Of a stretch of DNA of 44,104 nt, positions 33,428-43,200 are shown piece after piece (the first letter of the stretch is position 1; each line of letters opens with the position of its first letter). The position numbers were made by a program, and so were the translations under genes. The stretch spans positions 1 through 44,104 of the forward strand of contig JASGMJ010000032.1 in assembly GCA_030156535.1 (NCBI GenBank), given 5' to 3'. The notes under the pieces were generated by a model, which saw only the letters and a list, made by a program, of their open reading frames with translations, ran no database searches and was not told the origin of the DNA. The stretch comes from Candidatus Sumerlaeota bacterium. Lineage in GTDB: Bacteria; Sumerlaeota; Sumerlaeia; SLMS01; JAHLLQ01.

Positions 33428-35517
33428 GACGGCTGCATGCGATGTTGGTGGGAGCCGCGCTGTTTCTTGGAACGGGCCTCGCCGCGCAGGACGATGCCGA
33501 TTCGTATCGCGAGATCGTTGCCTCGCCCGACCGCCTGACGGAGGAGGCGCTGCGTGCGGCGTTTCTCGGCGACGACGAACGGTTGCAGCGGCTCGTGTGG
33601 GAGACCGAGATTTTCGAACGCCACAACGTGCGCCAGGGCGAGGATTTCAAGACGCTGCGCGAGAACGTCGCCGCGCTCGCCGCCGCGCGCCAGCGTCCCC
33701 TCCCCACCGCGTCGCAGGTCGATGCGCCGCTGGAGGACAAGTACTACGACGCCGAACTCGACGCGATGGTGCGCCTGGTGGAGAAGACCGAGCCGCGCGA
33801 TAAGCTCAGGACGGCGCGCGACGCACGGCGCTACGACAACTGGCGCCGCCGCGTGAACTCCGTCACCAACGCCGTCACCGGCGTCTTCTCGCTCCAGTTC
33901 TTCCCGCTGCTCCAGGTGCCACTCGACGTGCTGGATTACGCGCTCAACGGCCGACATTACCTTTCGCCCGAGGAGCGGCGCGAACTCTACGCCGCGCGCG
34001 TGGTTCTCGAAACGCCCGGGCTCGACGACGCGGAGAAGGAAAAGGCGCGCGAAACCGTTGCCGCGTGGACCGGGAAGCGCCGCGCCACGGCGATGCTGCA
34101 AGCGCGCCGCAACGCCCAGGAGGCCGAACGCGCCAACCGCCTGGAAGCCGCCAACTGGTGGTACGAGCGCGAAATGCTCCTCGCCCAGGCCACCGAGCCC
34201 TTCCGCGACGAACACCGCGCCATCCGCAACACACTGCGCGAACAGGCCGCGCTGCGCGCGCGTCTGCTGACTGTCGCCGACGGCGAGGACTTCCTGCGCG
34301 AGCCCGCCCACTTCGCGGCCTACGGCGAATTGCTGCGCGATCTTCTGCTCGACTTTGAAAGCGTGGAGACCGTGACCGCTGTGCAGGACTACCGCGTGGC
34401 GATGCCCCTCTCGCCCGTCATCGCGGAAACCCGCATCATCGAAGCCGCCCGCGAACGCGCCCTCGGCAACGACAAGCTCGCCGAAATGAATTTGAATCAG
34501 GCCGCGCGCGAGGAAAGCGCCGTGTGGAAGCAGCGCGCCCACGACTATGCGGCCCGCGCGGATTTCAATCCGGCCGCCGCTTTCGACGAGGCCCACGCGG
34601 CCATCACGCGGCGCGGATGGAGCTACGTGCTCGCGGGCCGCGACCCGCGCCGCAGCGAACGCCATCTCTCCGCCGAGGAAGCGCGCCAGATCGAAAGCGG
34701 CTGGATCCAGGGGGCCCGCTCGCTGTGGCTCTTCGACATCATCGGCCGGGCGATCACGTTCCCGCTGCAACCCTCCACGGCGTTCCCGCGCGAGGAACTC
34801 TTCGCCGCCTACCGCACGGCTCCGCGCGAGTTCCTCGCCACGCCCGAGGGACGCGCCGAAACGCGCAGCACCGCCGCCGCCCTGCGCCGATCGCAACGCT
34901 ACGAGGAAGCCGCCCGCCTGTACGAAAAACTCAACGACACCGGCCGCGCCGCCGCCATGCGCGAGAAGGCCGCGCGCGCCCTCCTGCGCGAAAGCGATGC
35001 GGAGCCCGAACCGCTCGACCGCCTCGAAGCGCTCCAGCGCCTGCTCAACGCCTACCCCGGCACCAGGTCCGCCGAAAAGGCACGCGAGCAGCTGGAGCAG
35101 GCACGCGCCAACATGCAGGTCATCGCCAACCTCACTCCGCGCGAAATGGACATCTATCCCGAACTGTGGCGCCACCAGGGGCTCAACCTCTCCGCCACCA
35201 TCAGGGACGGGAAAAAGTCCAATGGCGAAGTGGACCGCACCGGCCTGCGCCTGATGACGGGAGGACGCATTGCCTACACCGACCGCCAGACGGGCGAGGA
35301 AATCGTCCTCCCCGTTGACGAGGAAACGGTCGAGCGCGTCGCGCGCGAACTCCTGCCGCGCCGCCGCATCCGCATGATCGACGAAAAGCTCGACGAACCG
35401 CGCGAGCGCAAACGCATCCCCGTGGCCATCGAAGGCGGCGCGTTCCCCGGCTTCGGCATCTCACCCGGCCTCGTTCCCCTCGACCCCGATCCCGCCGAAA
35501 GACGGCTGTACGAATAA
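33424..35517 (+). CDS. Large exported helical protein of unknown function
   Basis: The 697-residue protein has a signal peptide (MRRLHAMLVGAALFLGTGLAAQ) and is otherwise mostly charged and helical, with very high Ala/Arg/Glu content. A TPR-like or tol-pal-like stretch near 485-565 (YEEAARLYEKLNDTGRAAAM, RLEALQRLLNAYPGTRSAEK) suggests helical repeats. An amphipathic segment near 145-178 (TGVFSLQFFPLLQVPLDVLD) could touch the membrane. No enzyme motif was found. It is the third gene of the ATGA-coupled unit starting at 28539, so it probably acts in the periplasm with the membrane-anchored protein just upstream. The start is set by the overlap. Confidence 0.75.
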   Translation: MRRLHAMLVGAALFLGTGLAAQDDADSYREIVASPDRLTEEALRAAFLGDDERLQRLVWETEIFERHNVRQGEDFKTLRENVAALAAARQRPLPTASQVDAPLEDKYYDAELDAMVRLVEKTEPRDKLRTARDARRYDNWRRRVNSVTNAVTGVFSLQFFPLLQVPLDVLDYALNGRHYLSPEERRELYAARVVLETPGLDDAEKEKARETVAAWTGKRRATAMLQARRNAQEAERANRLEAANWWYEREMLLAQATEPFRDEHRAIRNTLREQAALRARLLTVADGEDFLREPAHFAAYGELLRDLLLDFESVETVTAVQDYRVAMPLSPVIAETRIIEAARERALGNDKLAEMNLNQAAREESAVWKQRAHDYAARADFNPAAAFDEAHAAITRRGWSYVLAGRDPRRSERHLSAEEARQIESGWIQGARSLWLFDIIGRAITFPLQPSTAFPREELFAAYRTAPREFLATPEGRAETRSTAAALRRSQRYEEAARLYEKLNDTGRAAAMREKAARALLRESDAEPEPLDRLEALQRLLNAYPGTRSAEKAREQLEQARANMQVIANLTPREMDIYPELWRHQGLNLSATIRDGKKSNGEVDRTGLRLMTGGRIAYTDRQTGEEIVLPVDEETVERVARELLPRRRIRMIDEKLDEPRERKRIPVAIEGGAFPGFGISPGLVPLDPDPAERRLYE

Positions 35518-35551
35518 GGGGGGAGAGTTCGTTTCTTAGTGGTCTCCCCCC
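35518..35551 (+). terminator. Hairpin directly after the three-gene unit
   Basis: GGGGGGAGA (35518-35526) pairs perfectly with TCTCCCCCC (35543-35551), starting at the base after the stop codon. No T run follows, so it may be a weak terminator or a transcript-end stabiliser. Confidence 0.5.
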
Positions 35552-35655
35552 ACATGAGATGCGCTTCCTGTCTACCTGTCTAGAGCCTTGGAGAGACACT
35601 CAGGCCAAAAGCTTACGGCCCGGTTGTTGAGACGGTCGCGGTGTGGAGAAGGAGT

Positions 35656-37035
35656 CTATGCCGTCAATTCCTGTGGCGTTTTGGTCAAGGGGCTCATTCC
35701 GAGGTTGAGGAGGCGCAGCCCTCGTTTCCCCGTGAGAGCGATACCCAGTCCACCAGCAGTAAGATCTGTCAGAAGACGTGCAATAAAGACTCCCGAAAGT
35801 CCCAGTGTCCATGCACCAAGCAACGTGAGTGGCACCAACAGGAGGATGACGCGGACACCATTCAAAAGGGCCGCCGATACGGGTCCATCCAATCCCGTCA
35901 GGAAGAAAGTTGCATAGCGATGGACCTCCATCAAGCCAAAGCCGAATGCAATAATTCGTATGCACGTGACAAGTATGCTTTGCACGGGAGGGTCTTCGGT
36001 AAATATACGAGCTATGGGGTTGGAAAATATAAAGAACAGCGAGGCCACGGCCAAACCATAGAGAAATGCAAACCACATTGTAATTTTGCGAGCTTCGCGA
36101 ATTCGGTCGAAACGACCCGCGCCAAAATTCTGAGCAACAAACGGCGTCAATGTCATTCCAATCGACATGGGAATGACAAAGGCAAACATTTCGATCCGCG
36201 ACGCAACGCCGACGGCGGCAACCGCACTCTGGCCAAACTGAACAACTATTCGCGTGATAATTCCCGTGGATATGGGCATCAGGATGAGGCTCAAAGTTGC
36301 AGGGATGGCCACACGCAAGATACTTCTCCAAAAAGCCAGCATCTCGCTGAGAGAAGGAATCTGGATGGAAATCAGGCCGAAGTGTCGCCAGAGAATCGTC
36401 AGTGCAACAGCAGATGCAATTCCCTCGGAAATGATTGTTGCCAGGGCGGCACCGGCAATGCCCAATGCGGGAAAGCCAAGCCAGCCGAAAATCATGATGG
36501 GATCCAGTACCAGATTAAGAATCGTCCCCAACACGATACAGAAACTGGCCATCTTGACGTGACCAGAGGCGATCATAATACTCCCGGCCATCATGGAAAC
36601 CGTCATGAAAACCAGACCCATGTACATAATACGTATATACGCCCCGGCCAGAGGCAATGTTACTTCGTTCGCGCCAAGCATTCCGAGCAACTCGGGAACA
36701 GTCATGAAACCCGCCACCGCCAGAACCACCATGGTGACGGTCCCGAGTACCAGGGCGTGTGTGGTAAGCGACGCCGCGTTCCCTTTGTCATGGCGACCGA
36801 TCGCGTGAGCGACAACGGTCATTGCTCCTGCCGCCAGACCACGAATGATGCAACGCAACGCCATCATCACGGGAAAGCAGAAAGTGATGGCTGCCAGGGG
36901 ACCAGTGCCCAGACGTGATACAAAATATGTATCCGCGAGATTGTAGGCATTCATCGCAAATGTGCCGGCCAACATGGGACCCGCCATTCCCGCAATCGTC
37001 CGACCCACCCCATGTTTATCCACAAGACTAGCCAA
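35656..37035 (-). CDS. MATE-family efflux transporter
   Basis: The 459-residue inner-membrane protein has about twelve hydrophobic segments in two related halves. It opens with the MATE pattern (GMAGPMLAGTFAMNAYNLAD, TYFVSRLGTGPLAAITFCFP) and continues with VGVASRIEMFAFVIPMSIGM and PFVAQNFGAG in the second half. Such proteins export drugs or cationic metabolites using H+ or Na+ gradients. The start is probably the TTG at 37035, preceded by AGAGGAC; a GTG at 37023 is possible. GC content and codon use are visibly lower in GC than in all neighbours, for example around 36600-36680. Together with the adjacent gene fragments this suggests horizontal transfer. The substrate is unknown. Confidence 0.92.
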   Translation of the reverse strand: MASLVDKHGVGRTIAGMAGPMLAGTFAMNAYNLADTYFVSRLGTGPLAAITFCFPVMMALRCIIRGLAAGAMTVVAHAIGRHDKGNAASLTTHALVLGTVTMVVLAVAGFMTVPELLGMLGANEVTLPLAGAYIRIMYMGLVFMTVSMMAGSIMIASGHVKMASFCIVLGTILNLVLDPIMIFGWLGFPALGIAGAALATIISEGIASAVALTILWRHFGLISIQIPSLSEMLAFWRSILRVAIPATLSLILMPISTGIITRIVVQFGQSAVAAVGVASRIEMFAFVIPMSIGMTLTPFVAQNFGAGRFDRIREARKITMWFAFLYGLAVASLFFIFSNPIARIFTEDPPVQSILVTCIRIIAFGFGLMEVHRYATFFLTGLDGPVSAALLNGVRVILLLVPLTLLGAWTLGLSGVFIARLLTDLTAGGLGIALTGKRGLRLLNLGMSPLTKTPQELTA

Positions 37036-37262
37036 TGGAGTCCTCTTAGCTGTTTTTTCAGGATGCTATCCAGCGGGTGTTCCTTGCTTGCTTCATTGCA
37101 ACGCACTCTGTGACAAGAAAGCCCGCTGCCTCTCCTCCCCGATGGAACGACCGAAGTCTTCATCAGGGAGTCGGAATCCACAAAAGCCCCGGCATTTCTC
37201 CGGCGGCGTTTTCTCAAGATGTACTGGTTGCGCCCTCGATCATCCCCCGTGCCTGACGACAA

Positions 37263-37730
37263 TTATGCAACAACTGTTCCTAAGCAACAATTGGAATCCA
37301 TTCCCGCCAGAAAACAGCCTGCACCAGGTTCTGGATCGCGACCGAGGGCACCAGAAATCCGCTCCTGCACGGTTTCAAATGGCGTTGAAGGTTTTCCGGG
37401 CTCTGTGTTCCAGGATTCCCTTGCGGCAGGTTCGGCCTCTTGACCGCAGGCCGCAAGGAGTGCGTCCCCAGACAATTCGCGGCGAAGATGCTGAGAGTAC
37501 ATGCCGGGGATATCGCCGGGTGGGAACTGGCGAAAGAAGGACCGCAGGCGGAGCGTACGGTGCGCGAACGCTTCCTTTTCGATGGAAAGGCCTAGCCTGA
37601 AAACCCTGTCTTCTTCGGCATCAAGGATCGAAGAGAACCCCTCGCCCAGCCCTCCTGAACCGGCGAATATGTCCACCACCGGGATGGCTTGTGTCTGCTT
37701 CCTGGACAGCAAAGCTATTCTGATCTCCAC
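37263..37730 (-). pseudogene. Truncated C5-cytosine DNA methyltransferase (5' part only)
   Basis: Residues about 15-35 carry motif I of C5-cytosine methyltransferases (VVDIFAGSGGLGEGFSS), where S-adenosylmethionine binds. The following VFRLGLSIEKEAFAHRTLRL and RSFFRQFPPGDIP match the family I know for this opening. Homology seems to end near residue 134. The catalytic PPCQ motif and everything beyond it are missing in all frames downstream to 37036, and the reading ends at 37263. The start is a GTG at 37730 without a clear ribosome binding site. A complete family member would be about three times longer. It is therefore a remnant, probably of a restriction-modification locus. No endonuclease was recognised nearby. 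Confidence 0.75.
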
Positions 37731-37861
37731 TTCGGCCGACCCCGGAAGGAACGGCTAGGTCGGCCCCGGGAAAAACGGCTACTTCTTCGCGGGGGCGGAA
37801 CGCCAGACAAAAGAGAGGACGGGATTCTCCGAGTAGGCATCCAAGCCCATCGAAGGCTTTC

Positions 37862-37941
37862 TTTCGCACGAGGCGGGCTTGCCAAGGCAAGGCACACCAG
37901 GATCGAAAGTCTGGTGTGCCTGCCGATTCCGCCACCCGGGC
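37862..37941 (-). pseudogene. tRNA-Leu-like sequence, 3' half degenerate
   Basis: On the minus strand the sequence begins GCCCGGGTGGCGGAATCGGC, a normal tRNA-Leu acceptor and D-arm start. CACACCAG and CTGGTGTG then pair where the anticodon stem should be, but enclose a ten-base loop without a leucine anticodon. CTTGCC/GGCAAG could be a variable arm. No T arm (GGTTCGA) and no CCCGGGC acceptor partner follow. It is probably a decayed or partial tRNA, possibly an old integration site. Confidence 0.45.
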
Positions 37942-38052
37942 ACACGGAAAACTTGAGCCAGAGAGGGTGCATTTGCTCTGCCCCCCGCTTTTCGCTCCAC
38001 CCGCCGTGAGAGTTTGCGCCCCCTGAACCGGGCCTCCAGGAGGACCCGCATC

Positions 38053-38135
38053 ATGCAAAGCGCAAGCGGCGTCCCCCCGAGGAGATCATCCACATGCTCC
38101 GGGAACGCCTCGAGGTGTCAGAGCGAAGGGCCTGC
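38053..38135 (+). mobile_element. Remnant of an IS3-family transposase with internal deletion
   Basis: One frame reads KRKRRPPEEIIHMLRE from 38058, the opening of IS3-family OrfA. It continues without a break into RLEVSERRAC, which is characteristic of the start of OrfB. The bulk of OrfA between them is missing, as is the rest of OrfB. The expected ATG directly before AAGCGC is out of frame by an indel. It borders the ABC exporter gene and ends the gene-poor region 37036-38173. Confidence 0.6.
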
Positions 38136-38173
38136 TCGATCACTGCCGGGAGGGGGAGCGGGCGGTGGGGGCG

Positions 38174-39958
38174 TTATTCCCACACGTCCTTGTCGCTCTG
38201 GACGGCGCGGGCGTAGAAGTTGTCGCCCTGCAGGAGCTCGGCGTGGGTGCCGCGGGCGACGATGCGGCCGTGGTCGAGAATCACGATCTGGTTTGCGTCG
38301 CGCACGGTGGCGAGGCGGTGCGAGACAATGAACGTCGTGCGGTCCTTCATCACGCGGTCGAGCGCCTTTTGCACTTCGGCCTGGGATTCGAGGTCGAGCG
38401 CGCTGGTGGCCTCGTCGAGGATCAGGATGCGGGGGTTGCGGATGAGGGCGCGGGCGATGGCGAGGCGCTGGCGCTGGCCGCCGGAGAGTTTGACGCCCTC
38501 GCCTCCGATGCGCGTGCGAATGCCGTCGGGGAGTTCCTGGACGAACTCCCACGCGTTTGCCAGTTTCAGCGCCTCGATCACGTGCTCCTCGTCCTGCTCG
38601 GCGCGTCCGAAGTTCACGTTGTCGAAGATCGTGCCGGCAAAGAAGACGGTGTCCTGGGTGACGACGCCGACGAACTTGCGCAGCGAGCGCAGGTCGAAGT
38701 CGGAGTACGGCGTGCCGTCGAGCAGGATGGTGCCTTCCTGGGGGCGGACGAATCCGAGGAGGAGCGACAGGATGGTGGATTTGCCCGATCCGCTGCCGCC
38801 GATGAAGGCCACCGACGTTCCACGCGGCACATCGATGCACAAGTCCGCCACCGCCGGCGTTTCCGTCTTCGGGTACGTGTACGTCACGCCGTGAAACGCG
38901 ATGGTGCCGTCGATTTCGTTGAGCCACTGCTTGCCGACATTTTCCTCGATGTCCGGGGCGTACAGGATTTCCATCACGGAGTCCGCGCCCTCGAGCGACT
39001 GCGTCACCATCGGCATGGTGGCGATCACACCGTTGAGGTTTCCGGCCAGCGCGACGAAGAAGCTGTTGAACATGAGGACGTCGCCGACGGTGATGTGGCC
39101 TTCGAAGGCGGCGTAGACCGAGCCGGCCATGAAGAGCACCTGCATGAGGTTCATCATCACCCATGCGGAGGCGCCGAAGAACGCGTTCACGACGTCGAGG
39201 CGGCGCGCCTCGTGGAAGACGTTGTCGATGGACTCGCTGACGGTGCGCAGCTCGGTGTCCTCCAGCGCATGGGCGCGGGTGACGGGGATCATCGTCATCA
39301 TGTCGGTGAGGCGGGTGCCCATGCCCTCGACGGAACGGCGGTAGCGGTGGGCGGTTTCGGCCAGGTGCTTGCGGAAGACGCGCATCAGGAGGACCGACAG
39401 CGGCACGAGGACGAGGAAGAAGGCGAGCGCCTCGGGCTTGCGCACTATGATGGCGATGACGGCGACGAGTGCCTGGATGAAGAAGACGACGAAGGAGATC
39501 AGGATGTTGGGGGGGGCGTTCTCGATCAGTTCGACGTCGCGGATTGTTTTCGCCTGGAGGCGGCCGACGCTGCTCACGTCGCTGGAGACGAGCGAGAGGC
39601 GCTGCAGCTGGCGGCAGAGGCTGATGCGCAGGTCGCGGCCGATGGCGCGCATCATCCGGGACTGGTACTTGGCGCGCATGACGGTTGCGGGGACGTTCTG
39701 GGCGACCAGGAAGAGGGCGATGCCGCCATAGAGAAGCAGCAGGGGGAGCTTGGGCCCCTCGGCGCCGATCAGGTCGACCATGCGGGCCGTGAGGATGGGC
39801 ATGAACCAGACGGGGGAGTGCTGGAAGCAGAAGAAGACGATGGTGAGGGCCAGATTTCCCCGGTGGCCCCGCATCCGCTCGCGGATGAAGGCGAAGAGGC
39901 GCTGGCGCTTTTCTTGTGCCGGATTGATGACGACCCCCCTGTGTTCGAGAACACCCAA
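38174..39958 (-). CDS. ABC transporter, fused permease and ATPase (exporter type)
   Basis: The protein of about 594 residues has six hydrophobic segments in its first 310 residues, then an ABC ATPase from about residue 350. Walker A is GGSGSGKST, the Q loop lies in VGVVTQDTVFF, the signature is LSGGQRQRLAIARA, Walker B is RILILDEATSALD and the H loop is IVSHRLATV. This is the half-transporter form that dimerises to export lipids, drugs or peptides. The start is unclear: no ATG fits before TM1. The TTG at 39958, preceded by GGGAAGGGG, is chosen, and the ATG at 39874 would cut the cytoplasmic lead to a few residues. No partner gene adjoins it and the substrate is unknown. Confidence 0.9.
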   Translation of the reverse strand: MGVLEHRGVVINPAQEKRQRLFAFIRERMRGHRGNLALTIVFFCFQHSPVWFMPILTARMVDLIGAEGPKLPLLLLYGGIALFLVAQNVPATVMRAKYQSRMMRAIGRDLRISLCRQLQRLSLVSSDVSSVGRLQAKTIRDVELIENAPPNILISFVVFFIQALVAVIAIIVRKPEALAFFLVLVPLSVLLMRVFRKHLAETAHRYRRSVEGMGTRLTDMMTMIPVTRAHALEDTELRTVSESIDNVFHEARRLDVVNAFFGASAWVMMNLMQVLFMAGSVYAAFEGHITVGDVLMFNSFFVALAGNLNGVIATMPMVTQSLEGADSVMEILYAPDIEENVGKQWLNEIDGTIAFHGVTYTYPKTETPAVADLCIDVPRGTSVAFIGGSGSGKSTILSLLLGFVRPQEGTILLDGTPYSDFDLRSLRKFVGVVTQDTVFFAGTIFDNVNFGRAEQDEEHVIEALKLANAWEFVQELPDGIRTRIGGEGVKLSGGQRQRLAIARALIRNPRILILDEATSALDLESQAEVQKALDRVMKDRTTFIVSHRLATVRDANQIVILDHGRIVARGTHAELLQGDNFYARAVQSDKDVWE

Positions 39959-40291
39959 AACCCCTTCCCGCCGTGTGAACGTTCCCCAAGCCTTGCGGCA
40001 TCGACGGGCGGAACCGTTTTCATGGGGGTGTTTGCAGGGAATCAAGCACACTCCCCACAATGGGCGCAAGAAAAGGGAAGGCGTTTCATCGAGGCGGGGG
40101 GGGCGGGCCGGAGAAGGGTGGAGGCGAAAGCACGGATTTCCGATTTTGCTGCTTTCGGTTGCCATCCTTGCCCCCCCTGCCCCACACCATTTGTGGGAGA
40201 AGCGTCCTACGGGGGGCATTTCCGATCGATAACTCTGCCCAGCCGCGCCCCGTGTTGAGGGGTCGCAGGCTCCACCACGGAGGATTTCCGA
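39959..40291. other. Divergent intergenic region
   Basis: No gene is supported here. A small hairpin (CCCACA/TGTGGG) lies near 40180-40196. The start-proximal site ACGGAGGA at 40277-40284 serves the plus-strand gene. Promoters for both directions should lie here, but no convincing -35/-10 pair was seen. Confidence 0.4.
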
Positions 40292-43200
40292 ATGGCTTGG
40301 ACATCAGGCAACCGGCGCCGCGCCGGACTTTTCGCGGGAGGCTTGGCGCTCGCGACCGGGCTGGCCGCCGGGGCGTTTGCCGCTGGCGAGCCGCTCGCCA
40401 ACCTGGGCGCCGTCGGCAACGACAATGGCTTTGGCGTGCGCGCCGAGCCCTACTCGCTGGATTACCGCTACCCGCGCGTTGCCGGCGTGGGCGATGCCGT
40501 CGGCGATGGTTCCGAGGACATCATCTTTGGTCTTCCCTTTGCGGGTTCCGGCTCGGGCTACGTCAGTGCCCTTGTAGGCACCAAACTCGGCATCGACATG
40601 GCCGACCCCGTGCCGCCTCCCAATGCCGGGTTCCAAACCTTCGATGGCCTGATTTTCGGTGGGCCGTTTCTGGGCGGGTCGGTCTCGGGTGCGGGTGACG
40701 TGAACGGCGACGGGCTGGCTGACTTCGTTGCCAGTGGGGATAGCCGCTCGGGCGTCACCACCGCCTATGTCGTTTACGGCGTGGCGAGTGGCGGACTCCA
40801 GAACGATCCCGATCTTCTGCAAGCCGGATTTGGCGGGTTCGCCATCAACCCCATCAATGAAGGCAGCGCGCAAACGGCCATGGACGTTGCGGGCGCGGGG
40901 GACGTGAACGGCGACGGCTACGGCGATCTGCTGATTCATCTGGATCAGTCGGGCGTCGGAAATAATGTCGCCACGGTATACGTTGCCTTTGGCGGGCCGA
41001 ACATGACGACGTTCAACGCGGGCGCCGTGGGTGCCTCGCGTCCCGGCTTCAAGATTCAAACCCGCGCCACGGGCGACATCTTTGGCGGGCCCTATGGCTT
41101 TGGCCCGGCGGGCGACGTGAACGGCGACGGTCTCGCCGACATCGTCCTCGGCGTGAAGACGGAGCAGCCCGTCCTTGGGACCAAGGGCGAGGTGGCCGTT
41201 GTTTTTGGCAAGACGGACAACGCCGCCGTGAATCTGAACCTTCTGGAGCCGGGCGGCTTCTTTGTTTCGTACCCCGTTCCGGTTCCTGGTACGGCCTTCG
41301 GTTACGCGGTGGCCGGTGCTGGCGACGTGAACGGTGACGGCTATGGCGACATCATCATTGGCGAGGCCGACTCCTTCACCCAGACGGGCGATGCCTACAT
41401 CGTCTTCGGCGCGCCGGGTTTCGATGGCATCAATGCCCAGGAACTGCGCACGGGCGCATCCACGCGCGGCATCTTCGTCGTCGGCAACAGGGATACGGCG
41501 ACCACCGAGCCGGTTCTCCTGAAGGGACGCATCATGTCCGTCTCGGGTGCGGGCGACGTCGACGGCGACGGCCTGAGCGACGTGCTGATCGGTGCCCCGT
41601 CGGCCCCCTCGCCGCTCAACGAATCCATCTTCGACGCCGGCCAGGCGTTCATGGTTTTCGGCAAGAGCACACCCGACCGCATCGACCTGGCGGCCTTCGC
41701 GGGCGACTTCCCCACGTCTCCAACCTACGGCAACGGTGCGCGGTTCTATTACGGCACGCGCCCAGTAGAGAACGTCGGTATCTTCACCTCCGGTGTCGGC
41801 GACATCACACAGGAAGGCCTCTCCAGCTTTGCGATCACGGCAACGGAGACGGCCTACATCAGCTATCCGAAGATCGACGCTTTCGAGACGTTCTTTAATA
41901 CGTCGCGTCCGACGCCGGAGCAGGCCACCTACTCCTCGTTTGCAAAGGCGGGCGACGCCCCGATTGCCGGGGTCGGCCTGACCGATGGCGTGCAGGAGCA
42001 GTACCCCTTCTCGCGCGCATGGATCGGCTTCACCGGCGGCGACAACATCAGCCAGCAGCAGGTGACTCTGGATCGCACGGGCAGCAGCATCTCCGGGTTG
42101 TCGTCGGTCGCCGACACGCTTGGAGTCGCTTGGCTCATTGAGTCCGACCGCACCGGGGAAGAAAGCGCCCAGTTGGTGTTCCACTACCTTGATTCCGAAG
42201 TGCCCGACGTCATTGACGGCGCGCGCGAGAGCGTCCTTTCGGTGTTCCGTGCGCCTTCGCCCAGCGGCCCCTGGACGCGCCTGGCCCCCACGGGCCTGGA
42301 CATCACTCGCAACATCGTCGTCACGCAAAGCACGATCACGTCGGGCTACTATGCCCTCGGCGTGCGGACGCAGCCGCCCGCCAAGCCGGTCAACCCCAGT
42401 CCGTTCAACAACCAGATCGTCACCGTGCCCGACATCGACCTGTCGTGGATCGATGGTGGCGGCGCGAATTCCTTCGATGTCTACTTTGGAACGCCGGGGA
42501 ACCTGACGTTCCGGGGCACCGTGACGCCACCGGAGGCGTTGACTTTCCCCATCACCGGCCTCGAGTCCAACACCGAGTATTCGTGGCGCATCGATGCGGT
42601 CAACGAAGTGGGCCTGACGACGGGCGACACGTGGACGTTCCGCACGGCGGCATGCAAGCTGCCGTCGATCAGCAACCCCGTCCCCGCCAACAGCGTCACA
42701 ATTCCGCAGCCTCCGGCAGAGCTCGCGTGGACGGCGACCAAGTCAGGCGTCTTCTGGGAAGGCCCGGGATGCCCGCTGACCTACCGCGTGCACTTCGGCG
42801 CAACGAATCCGCCGGTCGATACGGTCATCGACGCGGGCACGAATACCTCGGCGTCCATCGCAGGTCTGGCCGAGCCCGGCAACACCTACTACTGGCAGGT
42901 TGAGGCGACCGACGGCGTCGCGCCGCAGTTCTCCACGGTCTTCTCCTTCACCGTGAAGAAGCCCGGCCCGGCCGACATCATCGTTCTCACTGAGTTCACC
43001 GATGCCTGGGTCTCGGGGCTTGAGGCGGGTGCCTTCCAGCCTCCGGTTCAGCTTGGGTTCACGGGCTTCCAGCACGATCCGCTCGGCAAGTGGGTGACAC
43101 GCGCGGGCGACGTTGACGGCGATGGGGCGCTCGACCTCATCACGGTGACGGAATTCGGGGAGGCCTGGACGGCGCTCTCCACCGCCGCCAACGCGGTGGG

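Noticed and set aside
37862..37941. A functional tRNA-Leu gene
   Set aside because: There is no T arm, no acceptor 3' strand and no leucine anticodon in a 7-base loop. It is listed only as a degenerate tRNA-like sequence.
38118..40001. A second long minus frame over the ABC transporter, rich in Arg/Pro/His
   Set aside because: The ABC motifs lie in the frame ending at 38174. This one is a frame-shifted shadow.
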